Assembly (NCBI GenBank): GCA_003248315.1
Contig: QKWM01000001.1
Coordinates: forward strand, 744,001 to 808,000
DNA: 64,000 nt
Direction: 5' to 3'
Source of the DNA: Streptomyces sp. SW4
Lineage (GTDB): Bacteria; Actinomycetota; Actinomycetes; Streptomycetales; Streptomycetaceae
Shown: positions 56,772 to 64,000 of the stretch, piece by piece
Layout of the letters: the number at the start of each line of letters is the position of its first letter
Numbering within the stretch: position 1 is the first letter of the stretch
Position numbers and translations under genes: made by a program
The notes under the pieces: model-generated
Seen by the model: the letters and a program-made list of their open reading frames with translations, nothing else
Told to the model about the DNA's origin: nothing
Database searches by the model: none

Positions 56772-57866
56772 TCAGTCGCCCGGTTCCGCCCGCCGCCGGT
56801 CGGCGTCGTCCCAGGCCCGGGTGTCGCGCGGCTCGACGTACGGCTCGGCCTCGGCCGGGTGGCCGCCGTCGATGACCCGCTGCCGGGCCAGTTCGGCGTC
56901 GAACTCCAGCCCCAGCAGGATCGCGAGGTTGGTCACCCACAGCCAGACGAGGAAGACGATGACGCCGGCCAGGGTGCCGTAGGTCTTGTTGTACGAGCCG
57001 AAGTTCGCCACGTAGAACGCGAAGCCGGCCGAGGCCAGCAGCCAGATCACCAGGGCGACGACGCTGCCGGGCGTGATCCACCGGAAGCCGCGGACCCGGG
57101 CGTTCGGCGTCGCCCAGTACAGGATCGCGATCATCACCGTGACCAGCAGGACCAGCACCGGCCACTTGGCGATCGCCCACACCGTCAGGGCCGTGTCGCC
57201 GACGCCCAGCGCGGTGCCCGCCTGCTCGGCCAGCGTGCCGGTGAACACGACGATCAGCGCGCTCACCACGGCGAGCACCAGCAGCACCACGGTCAGCGCC
57301 ACCCGCAGCGGCAGCACCTTCCACACCGGGCGCCCCTCGGGGACGTCGTACACCGCGTTGGCCGAGCGGATGAACGCGGCCACGTAGCCGGACGCGGACC
57401 ACACCGCGCCGACCAGGCCGACGATCGCCAGGGCGGAGCCGAGACCGGCGCTGCCCTGCAACTGGCGCACGGCGTCGGAGATGATGTCCCGCGCCGAGCC
57501 GGGCGCGAGGCGCTGGAGGTTGTCCAGCACCTCCTGGGTGGCGGACTGCCCGGCGATGCCGAGCAGGGAGACCAGCACCAGCAGGGCCGGGAACAGCGAC
57601 AGCACGCCGTAGTAGGTCAGGGCGGCGGCGCGGTCGGTCAGCTCGTCGTCCTTGAACTCGGCGAGGACCCGCCGCAGCAGGGCCGTCCAGGAGCGGCCGG
57701 GCAGATCGGTGGGGGAGTCGGGGGCGGCGCGTTCGGCTGCCGCGTCCGGGCCGTACTCCTCCGGGGACTCACCGCCGGGCCGCGCCCCGGGCGGTGGGGC
57801 CTGGGCGGACGCGTCGTGCCGGCCGGTCGTGTGCTTGTCATGACGGGGCAGATGCAGTCGGGCCAT
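56772..57866 (-). CDS. YihY/virulence factor BrkB family membrane protein
   Basis: A 364-residue protein: a disordered N-terminal part, then FKDDELTDRAAALTYYGVLSLFPALLVLVSLLG (the family's hallmark), GSALAIVGLVGAVWSASGYVAAFIRSANAVYDVPEGRPVWKVLPLRVALTVVLLVLAVVSALIVV, WPVLVLLVTVMIAILYWATPN, TPGSVVALVIWLLASAGFAFYVANFGSYNKTYGTLAGVIVFLVWLWVTNLAILLG and a charged tail. There are about six membrane segments. Function is not established. It was once wrongly called RNase BN. ATG 57866. Intact. Confidence 0.87.
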   Translation of the reverse strand: MARLHLPRHDKHTTGRHDASAQAPPPGARPGGESPEEYGPDAAAERAAPDSPTDLPGRSWTALLRRVLAEFKDDELTDRAAALTYYGVLSLFPALLVLVSLLGIAGQSATQEVLDNLQRLAPGSARDIISDAVRQLQGSAGLGSALAIVGLVGAVWSASGYVAAFIRSANAVYDVPEGRPVWKVLPLRVALTVVLLVLAVVSALIVVFTGTLAEQAGTALGVGDTALTVWAIAKWPVLVLLVTVMIAILYWATPNARVRGFRWITPGSVVALVIWLLASAGFAFYVANFGSYNKTYGTLAGVIVFLVWLWVTNLAILLGLEFDAELARQRVIDGGHPAEAEPYVEPRDTRAWDDADRRRAEPGD

Positions 57867-58280
57867 GACGGCCGGGTAGCCCGTCTCGCCGCTGTCACGC
57901 CCACGCGTAGGGTGTGCCTCCGCCCACGCGTACGGTGTGCCTCCGTCCACGCGCACGGGACGCGCGTGGCGCGTGCGGGGTGTGCGGCCGACGCGCGAAG
58001 CCGGGCCGTTCACCCGTGGCCGGGGGTGAACGGCCGTTCCCACAATGGTCCGCGCGGGCGGGTTCCGCCCACCATCCGCATCGGGGCGGGCCCGTCCGCA
58101 CCCCTCCGCACGCCCCGCGTACCCGGCCGGAAGCGACCGCTCCGGGACATTCGGGCCGCAGTATGCCGCATGCCGGGCACGTTCCACTGGAAAATGCCAA
58201 AGCCCTCACCTGATGCGTGCACTTTCCGTAGTCTCGGCGTCACGTTCGCGGCACAGCTGTGCAGGGGGAGGGGATCCGGC
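57867..58280. other. 414-bp intergenic region between divergent genes
   Basis: Contains the 23-bp tandem repeat at 57901-57958 and presumably the promoters of the YihY and roadblock genes. A TAGTCT hexamer near 58230 could be a -10 box for the latter. No coding gene is supported. Confidence 0.5.
57901..57958. repeat. 23-bp tandem repeat, 2.5 copies
   Basis: CCACGCGTAGGGTGTGCCTC plus CGC (57901-57923) is followed by a near-identical copy (57924-57946) and a partial third (57947-57958). It lies 35 bp upstream of the YihY gene and could hold promoter or operator half-sites. Confidence 0.75.
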
Positions 58281-58677
58281 GTGCCCGGAATAGACGAGAG
58301 TCTGCTGGACGCCATGCGACTGCCCGGCGCGCGAGGTGCGTCGCTGGTCGACTGGATCAGCGGACTCGCCCTGGGACGGTGGGAGACGCGCCGGGGGCGA
58401 CGCCGAGGCGGCGGCCGCGGAGATCGCCGAACTCGCCCGGCACGCCGCCGAGAGCGCCGCCCTCGCCCCGGTGGGCCCCGACGCCGCCGCGGACAAGGAG
58501 CCGCCGGTCGAGGACCTGATCGTCACCACCGCCGGCGCCTACCACCTGCTGAGGTTCGTCAGGACCCCGTTCGACAGCACCGTGCTGCTGCACCTGTGGC
58601 TGGACCGCGACGACGGGAACCTGGCCCTGGCCCGGATCCGGCTGGCCGAACTGGCGGACCGCCTGGTGCTCGGATGA
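58281..58677 (+). CDS. roadblock/LC7-like protein 1 (one frameshift)
   Basis: A protein of about 132 residues. ESLLDAMRLPGARGASLVDWISGLALG and the later part LIVTTAGAYHLLRFVRTPFDSTVLLHLWLDRDDGNLALARIRLAELADRLVLG parallel the roadblock protein at 60104 (LVDYTSGMALG; ITLSTQYHMIRLLKGRGGNGLFLYLVLDASRANLAMARHQLRRIE). Roadblock proteins usually regulate small GTPases. No GTPase lies here. One base is missing near 58373. The GTG at 58281 follows GGGGGAGGGG. The stop overlaps the ATG of the next gene (ATGA). Confidence 0.75.
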
Positions 58678-59469
58678 CGGCCACGACCTGGGCCGTCCAC
58701 GAGACGGCCTCCGCCTCGCTGCGCGCCCTGGCCGCCGAGGGCGCGACCGGCGCCCTCTCCGCCGAGCGCGGCGTCTTCTACCTCGCCGCCGGCCGTGTCG
58801 TGCACGTCGAGTCCGCCCTCACGCCCGACCTCGGCGCCCTGCTCACCCGGAGCGGCGCCGTCACCGCCGACGGCTGGTGGGAGGCGGTCGGCCGGGACGG
58901 CGCACGGCACCGGGTCGGGCGCCGGCTGGTGGACAGCGGGCGGCTCGCGGCGGGCGCACTGGAGGTCTGCCACCTCGGCGCGCTCTTCGACGCCGCGTAC
59001 GTCGTCCTCGCCCACGACGGCCGGCCCCACCGCTTCCGGCCCGGGGCCGCGCACTGGCTCGGCGCGGTCCGCTCCGTGCCCGTGGACACCGTCCTGCGCG
59101 AGTCCCGGCGCCGCCGCGCCCTGCTGGACCGGATCTGGCCCGACCCCGCCGTCGACGTCGCGCCGCTCGCCCGCACCCCGGCCGCCGCCGGCGCGGAGCT
59201 GCCGGCCCGGCGCGGCCGCACCCTCGCCCAGGTCGACGGCGTGCGCACCGCCGCGGACATCGCCGCCGCCCTGGCCTGCCGCACCTGGCACACACTCGTC
59301 GAACTGCGCCGCCTGGCCGCCGGCGGACTGGTCACGACCGCCCGCGCACCCCCGCGCCCGCGTCGGCCGCGGACCCGCACGGACCGGCCGCCGACCCGTG
59401 CGGGCCGTCTGGGACGACCCCGACACGGCCCTGCTGCGCCGGCTTCGAGACGCCTTGGAGGCCCTGTGA
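58674..59469 (+). CDS. DUF4388-like regulatory protein with winged-helix end (frameshifts at the end)
   Basis: A protein of about 265 residues. Its N-terminus ASLRALAAEGATGALSAERGVFYLAAGRVVHVESALTPDLGALLTRSGAVTADGWWEAV resembles the DUF4388 (PATAN) domain, which in other bacteria mediates protein-protein signalling. Then VGRRLVDSGRLAAGALEVCHLGALFDAAYVVLAHDGRPHRF, and a C-terminal segment (LAQVDGVRTAADIAAALACRTWHTLVELRRLAAGGLVTT) that looks like a winged helix. The last 25 residues need base corrections near 59345-59445. It is translationally coupled to the first roadblock gene, so the two probably work together. Confidence 0.65.
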
Positions 59470-59507
59470 TCCGCGCGCGCCGACTGCGTGCCGAAAGGAG
59501 ACTGCTC

Positions 59508-60035
59508 ATGGCCGTCGAGAGGGAGGTCCTGGACGAACTCCACCGACTGCGCGCCCGCGTACCCCAGGTGACCGGGTCGCTCGCGGCCACCGTCGACGGG
59601 CTCGTGCTGGCCCACGACGCGCCCGGGACCGAACCGGAGGGACTGGCCGCCCTCACCGCCGCCGCGCTCGGGTCGCCCAGCGCACGGCCGAGGCCACCGG
59701 GCGCGGCGGGTTCCGCGAGCTGCTGCTGCGCGGCACCGGCGGGTACGTCGCCACCTACGCCGCCGGCCCGGCCGCGGTGCTGACCCTCCTGGCCGACGGC
59801 CGGGTGAACGTCGGCCGGCTGCACCTGGAGGGCCGGCGCAGCGGGCCCGCATCGGCGACCTGGTGGCCGCCCGCGTCGGGCCCCACCGCTCCGGCGCCGG
59901 GGAGGTGCCCGAGCAGCCGGTCACGGCCGCCCCGGCGGACGGCGCCCGGCCCATCGGCACCCTGCCCGTGCGCACCCCCAGCGGCCCGCGCACCCGCCCC
60001 TGCCCCCGGCCGGCGGCCACCGGCGGGCCACATGA
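59508..60035 (+). CDS. roadblock/LC7-domain protein 2 (frameshifts)
   Basis: A protein of about 176 residues: EREVLDELHRLRARVPQVTGSLAATVDGLVLAHDAPGTEPEGLAALTAAALG, then AEATGRGGFRELLLRGTGGYVATYAAGPAAVLTLLADGRVNVGRLHLE, a clear roadblock pattern, followed by a disordered tail (IGDLVAARVGPHRSGAGEVPEQPV...). Three single-base losses lie near 59675, 59845 and 60000. The last restores the stop at 60033-60035. The ATG at 59508 has GAAAGGAG upstream. It lies between the DUF4388-like gene and the third roadblock gene in one operon. Confidence 0.72.
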
Positions 60036-60103
60036 GCCGGCGATCGCGTACGGCACCGAGACCACCCACGCACGACACCGATCCACACGGAAGGAAGCCA
60101 TCC

Positions 60104-60478
60104 ATGGCCAACCTGGAGACCGCGCTCAAGGAATGCCTCAGCTCCATCGACGGAGCGAAGGCCGCCGCTCTGGTCGACTACACCAGCGGCATGGCCCTCG
60201 GCACGCTGGGCGGGACGAAGGACTTCGACCTGGAGGTCGCCGCGGCCGGCAACACCGACGTCGTCCGGGCCAAGCTGCGCACCATGGAGCACCTCGGTCT
60301 GAAGGAGGAGATCGAGGACATCCTGATCACCCTCAGCACGCAGTACCACATGATCCGGCTGCTCAAGGGCCGCGGCGGCAACGGGCTGTTCCTCTACCTC
60401 GTCCTCGACGCGAGCCGCGCCAACCTCGCGATGGCCCGTCACCAGCTGCGCAGGATCGAGGCGGAACTGGAGGTCTGA
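60104..60478 (+). CDS. roadblock/LC7-domain protein 3
   Basis: An intact 124-residue roadblock-like protein: NLETALKECLSSIDGAKAAALVDYTSGMALGTLGGTKDFDLEVAAAGNTDVVRAKLRTMEHLGLKEEIEDILITLSTQYHMIRLLKGRGGNGLFLYLVLDASRANLAMARHQLRRIEAELEV. The beta-alpha-beta pattern with the SGMALG loop and a C-terminal helix is typical. ATG 60104 has GGAAGGAAG upstream. It is the last gene of the cluster and is followed by a perfect 19-bp terminator. The partner is unknown. Confidence 0.8.
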   Translation: MANLETALKECLSSIDGAKAAALVDYTSGMALGTLGGTKDFDLEVAAAGNTDVVRAKLRTMEHLGLKEEIEDILITLSTQYHMIRLLKGRGGNGLFLYLVLDASRANLAMARHQLRRIEAELEV

Positions 60479-60495
60479 GCGAGGCGGAACGCGCG

Positions 60496-60540
60496 ACGCC
60501 CGGTGCCGGCGGCCCGGAGGAGGCCGCCGGCACCGGGCGT
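60496..60540. terminator. 19-bp perfect bidirectional terminator
   Basis: ACGCCCGGTGCCGGCGGCC and GGCCGCCGGCACCGGGCGT form a perfect stem around a 7-nt loop, between the roadblock operon (ends 60478) and fprA (ends 60588, opposite strand). Confidence 0.88.
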
Positions 60541-60587
60541 GTCACCGCGCGGGCGTCACCGCTCCCGCGTCGTCGTCCGGGTGCCGC

Positions 60588-61951
60588 TCAGGCGCCGCTC
60601 TCGCGGAGCATGTCCTCACGCTCGACGATCTTCACGCGCTCGCGGCCCTGCGGCTCGCCGAGCGCCTTCTCCGCAGCGTCCAGGCGGTACCAGCCGTCCC
60701 AGGTGGTGAAGCGGATGTTCCGCTCGGCCAGGAACGCGTCGACGGCCTCGGGCGCGGGCGCGGACGGCGTGTGCAGCCGGCCGTTCGCGAAGTCGTCCAG
60801 CAGGCTGGCCACGGTCTCGTTGGCGTCGCCCTTGGTGTGGCCGATCAGACCGACCGGGCCGCGCCGGATCCAGCCCGTGACGTACGTCGACTGCAGGTGC
60901 TCGCCGGACTCCTGGATCACCCGGCCGCCCTCGTCCGGGACCGTGCCGCTGTCCATGTCCCACGGCAGCTTGGGCAGCTGGTCGGAGAGGTAGCCGACCG
61001 CGCGGTAGACGGCGGTGACGTCCCAGTCCTTGAACGTGCCCGTGCCCTTGACGTTGCCGGTGCCGTCCAGCGCGGTGCGCTCGGTGCGCAGGCCGACGAC
61101 CCGGCCGTCCTCGCCGAGGATCTCCACCGGCGACTCGAAGAAGTGCAGGAACAGCTTGTGCGGCCGGTCGCCGACGTCGCGGATCGCCCAGTTCTCCAGC
61201 GTCTTGGCGACCATGTCGGCCTGCTTGTTGCCGCGCCGGGTGGCGATCGAGCCGTCGTCGTAGTCGATGTCCTCCGGGTCGACGATCACCTCGATGCTGG
61301 GGAGTGGTCCAGCTCGCGCAGCTCCATCGGGCTGAACTTCGCCTGCGCCGGGCCGCGGCGGCCGAAGACGTGGATCTCCTTGGCCCGGTTGGCCTTGAGG
61401 CCGTCGTAGACGTTGGCCGGGATCTCGGTGGGCAGCAGTTCGTCCGCCGTCTTGGCGAGGATGCGGGCCACGTCGAGGGCGACGTTGCCGACACCGAGCA
61501 CGGCGACCTTCTCCGCCTCCAGCGGCCAGGTGCGCGGCACGTCCGGGTGGCCGTCGTACCAGGAGACGAAGTCGGCGGCGCCGTAGGAGCCGTCGAGGTC
61601 GATACCGGGGATCGGCAGCGCCCGGTCGGCCATCGCGCCGGTGGCGAAGATCACGCCGTCGTAGAAGGCGCGCAGGTCGTCCAGGCTGATGTCGGACGGG
61701 TAGTCCACGTTGCCGAAGAGACGGATCTGCGGCTTGTCCAGGACCTGGTGCAGGGCGGTGATGATGCCCTTGATCCGCGGGTGGTCGGGGGCGACCCCGT
61801 ACCGGATGAGTCCGAACGGGGCGGGCATGCGCTCGAAGATGTCGATGGACACGCCGGGGTCGGCGGCCACCTCGGACTTGAGCAGGGCGTCGGCGGCGTA
61901 GATGCCGGCCGGGCCGGAGCCGACGATGGCTACCCGCAGCGGGCGGGGCAT
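60588..61951 (-). CDS. fprA: ferredoxin-NADP+ reductase / NADPH-adrenodoxin reductase-like FprA (one frameshift)
   Basis: A flavoprotein of about 454 residues. The N-terminal FAD motif is RVAIVGSGPAGIYAADALLKS, with FERMPAPFGLIRYGVAPDHPRIKGI following, the pattern of adrenodoxin reductase and mycobacterial FprA. The NADP-binding motif is VAVLGVGNVALDVARILAK, and the end has STYVTGWIRRGPVGLIGHTKGDANETVASLL. It transfers electrons from NADPH to ferredoxins, for example for cytochromes P450. One C of a C5 run near 61300 is missing, splitting the ORF. A likely iron box (61998-62016) lies 47 bp upstream, so it is probably derepressed in low iron. Confidence 0.88.
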
Positions 61952-61997
61952 GATCAGGTTCCCTTCGAGCGGTGACAGATCAACTCGTCGGGAAGCC

Positions 61998-62016
61998 TAA
62001 GCTAAGGCAACCCTAA
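61998..62016. promoter_or_regulatory. putative IdeR/DmdR iron box upstream of fprA
   Basis: TAAGCTAAGGCAACCCTAA matches the actinobacterial iron box consensus TTAGGTTAGGCTAACCTAA at 14 of 19 positions. It lies 47 bp before fprA. It is one of the few AT-rich stretches here. Confidence 0.68.
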
Positions 62017-62044
62017 GTCGGTACGCGGGTCCGGTCTATGGGCT

Positions 62045-62061
62045 CATAAGGCCCACTTATG
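62045..62061. promoter_or_regulatory. palindrome CATAAG-N5-CTTATG before the MFS gene
   Basis: A perfect 6-bp-arm inverted repeat, 94 bp upstream of the exporter start. It could be the site of a TetR- or MarR-type repressor encoded elsewhere. Confidence 0.45.
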
Positions 62062-62154
62062 GCTGCTCAAGGCGTCCGTTTGGGCCGGGCGAGAGCGGTG
62101 ACGCACACGGGGTGGGCGAACGGCGGGCGTCCGGCCCCGGCGGAGGGAGTTCCC

Positions 62155-63605
62155 GTGAGCGATCCGAACCGATGGCGGGCCCTGGCGGTCACCCTCGTCG
62201 CGGGCTTCATGACCCTGCTCGACGTGTCCATCGTCGCCGTCGCCCTGCCGTCCCTGCAGGAGGGCTGCACGCCTCGGCGGCCTCCGTGCAGTGGGTGGTG
62301 TCCGGCTACGCCCTCGCGTTCGCCCTGACCCTGGTGACCGCCGGCCGGATCGGCGACACGTTCGGCAGGCGCCGTGTCTTCCTCGTCGCGCTGGCCGCGT
62401 TCGTGGTGTGCAGCGCCGCGGCGGGCGCGGCCCCGGCATCGAACTCCTCGTCGCCGCCCGGCTCGCCCAGGGGGTCGCCGCGGGCAGCATCGCGCCGCAG
62501 AACTCGGCGCTGATCCAGCAGATGTTCCGGGGCGCGGAGCGGGGCCGGGCGTTCGGCCTCTTCGGTGCCACCGTGGGCGTCTCCACCGCCGTCGGACCCG
62601 TCGTCGGCGGCGTGATCCTGGCACTGGCCGGACCGGAGGGCTGGCGCTGGATCTTCTACGTGAACGTGCCGGTCGGCGCGGTCGCGCTGCTGCTCGGCGC
62701 CCGCCTGCTGCCGCGTGTCGCCCCCGGTACACGGGGCCGGCTCGACCCCGTCGGCGTCGTGCTCCTCGGCGCCGGCATCCTGGCCCTGATGCTGCCGCTG
62801 GTCCTCGCGGAGGCGGGCGGCGTGCGCCGCGTGTGGTGGATGTTCCCCGCCGGGCTCCTCCTGCTCGCCGCGTTCGCCCGGTGGGAGCGCCGGGTGGCAC
62901 GCCGTGGCGGCGCGCCCCTGCTCGACCCCGCGCTCGTCACCGAGGCCCGCGGCTACGCCACCGGCGCCGGCCTGGCCGCCCTGTACTTCGTCGGGTTCAG
63001 CGGCGTCTGGCTGGTGTTCGCCCTGTTCTTCCAGAACGGCCTGGGCTACTCGCCGCTCCAGTCCGGGCTGGCCGTGACGCCGTTCGCCGTGGGGTCCGCC
63101 GTCGCCGCGGCCGTGGCCGGCCGGCTGGTGGAACGGCTCGGCCGGGTCCTCACCGTGTGGGGGCTGGTCGCCGTCATGGCCGGACTGGGCACGACCGCGC
63201 TGGTGCTCCGCTTCGCGCCCGCGGACCTGGCCGCCTGGCTCGCCGCCCCGCCCTGCTGCTCGGCGGCCTGGGCAGCGGCTGCGTGATCTCGCCGAACATC
63301 ACCATGACGCTGCGGGAGGTGCCCGTGCGCATGGGCGGTGCCGCCGGCGGGGCCCTCCAGACGGGCCAGCGGCTGGGCGGAGCCGTGGGGACCGCGGTGC
63401 TTCCCGGGCTGTACTACCTCACGCTCGACGCCACCCACGCCAACTACCGAGAGGCGGTGGCCGTGGCGGTGGGCTCCGGCGTCGCCGTGATGGTCTGCGC
63501 GCTGGCCGTGGCCGTCCTCGACCTGCGGCGGAGCCGCTCCACGGCCGGCGGGCGCCCCCACCCGGAGGCGTCCCCGCACGACCCGCCCCCGCCGACCGGA
63601 GCTGA
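62155..63605 (+). CDS. MFS drug exporter, DHA2/EmrB-QacA type (several frameshifts)
   Basis: An exporter of about 480 residues: TLVAGFMTLLDVSIVAVALPSLQ (motif D1-like), ASVQWVVSGYALAFALTLVTAGRIGDTFGRRRVFLVALAAFVVCS with motif A GRIGDTFGRRR, LLVAARLAQGVAAGSIAPQNSALIQQMF, GLFGATVGVSTAVGPVVGGVILAL (motif C), GWRWIFYVNVPVGAVALLL, and further hydrophobic segments to ALAVAVLDL. About fourteen helices, as in QacA. Single-base losses lie near 62268, 62435, 63250 and 63585. The last restores the stop at 63605. Without it the frame runs into a terminator. The GTG at 62155 follows GGAGGGAG. Substrate unknown. Confidence 0.82.
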
Positions 63606-63666
63606 CGGCCCGCAGGCCGGGGCCACCGGCGCCGCGGCCGTGACCCGGGGGACCGGACCCGGCGTG

Positions 63667-63711
63667 CCCGGGGCCGGGAACCCGCGCACCGCGCACGTTC
63701 CCGGCCCCGGG
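63667..63711. terminator. 15-bp perfect bidirectional terminator
   Basis: CCCGGGGCCGGGAAC and GTTCCCGGCCCCGGG form a perfect stem with a 15-nt loop, between the MFS gene and the convergent small gene ending at 63740. Confidence 0.85.
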
Positions 63712-63739
63712 GGAGGGGAGCCGCCGTCCCGGACCGGGC

Positions 63740-63885
63740 TCAGCGGCGCTTGCCGAACTTCCGCAGCAGCTGCTGCGCCTGCGCACGGCGACGGGGTCCG
63801 CGGCGGCACGCCGCACCTGCTCCGTCGCCCTGCGGCCCTGCGGGCTGCGCGCGAACTCCTTGATCCGGTTCATCACCGAGGCCAT
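63740..63885 (-). CDS. small basic conserved protein (one frameshift)
   Basis: A 48-residue basic protein: MASVMNRIKEFARSPQGRRA, then TEQVRRAAADPRRRAQAQQLLRKFGKRR. It is a helical, Arg/Gln-rich protein of a kind common in Streptomyces, with unknown role. The C-terminal half needs one C restored to a C5 run near 63795, after which it ends at a TGA (63740-63742). The ATG at 63885 follows GGGAGGA at good spacing. Too short to be seen as an ORF in one frame. Confidence 0.62.
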
Positions 63886-64000
63886 GACGTCCTCCCACTC
63901 GCTGTCGTTCCGTGCCCTCCGCCTACCCGGCCCCGGCCCGCTCACCCCGGCGGCCCCGGTCGCGTTTGAACCGGCCGGACAGGGCAACCCGGAGCGGTCC

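Noticed and set aside
63606..63969. Long C-terminal tail of the MFS exporter
   Set aside because: It runs through a perfect terminator hairpin and over a small gene on the other strand. A single missing C near 63585 explains the lost stop.

Overview
The window looks like a chromosomal segment of a Streptomyces or close relative. It is roughly 70 to 73 percent G+C, start codons are often GTG, many operons are GTGA/ATGA-coupled, and it carries typical actinomycete families: a mycothiol-dependent dehydrogenase, SpoIIE-type phosphatases, a WhiJ/DUF397/RsbW-like locus, roadblock proteins, DUF5133, DUF5709 and a TgmA/TgmB graspetide pair. I found no rRNA, tRNA, transposase, integrase or CRISPR array. 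The most general property is technical. More than half of the genes are broken by single-base frame changes. Wherever I could work out the cause, one G or C is missing from a short G or C run, so most 'pseudogenes' here are probably sequencing artefacts. I give each such gene as one CDS spanning all its fragments.

Layout. 0-9 kb: small enzymes (SnoaL-like protein, MscR plus metallo-hydrolase, SDR, L,D-transpeptidase, membrane-anchored streptogrisin-like protease, PatB-type aminotransferase, PPOX protein, PaaI thioesterase). 8.8-16 kb: a TetR regulator with two matching operators, a DUF35 protein, an ATP-grasp protein, a flavin reductase, a large ANTAR-GAF-PAS-SpoIIE phosphatase and an RpiR regulator. 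16-20.8 kb: small proteins, a P-loop kinase, and the beta-phosphoglucomutase/GH65 phosphorylase pair. 21-26 kb: a membrane glycosyltransferase-like protein, then a UvrA-like ABC protein, an AraC regulator and a VOC protein that share a 27-bp promoter element. 26-31 kb: DUF5709, a membrane PP2C phosphatase, a Gfo/Idh/MocA oxidoreductase and a secreted PETase/cutinase-like polyester hydrolase.

31.5-36.6 kb: a giant LuxR (LAL) regulator with a collagen-like insert, and a PucR regulator. 36.7-41.7 kb: a complete branched-chain amino-acid ABC transporter operon (livFGHMK). 41.9-47 kb: an SAM methyltransferase, the WhiJ-like/DUF397/ATPase locus, DUF5133, a GlxA regulator and a DUF2269 protein. 47.5-50.9 kb: the graspetide pair and hypothetical membrane proteins. 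51.2-55 kb: a three-subunit PaoABC-type molybdenum hydroxylase. 55.1-58 kb: hypotheticals and a YihY/BrkB membrane protein. 58.3-60.5 kb: three roadblock/LC7 proteins around a DUF4388-like protein. 60.6-63.9 kb: fprA under a likely iron box, an MFS exporter and a small basic protein.

The clearest functional units are the liv operon, the molybdo-hydroxylase operon, the GH65 cassette and the UvrA-like/AraC/VOC regulon. Several genes (for example at 4867, 6694, 7912, 10128, 25647 and 46781) have a -10-like hexamer ending 7-9 nt before the start codon and no Shine-Dalgarno sequence, as expected of leaderless mRNAs.
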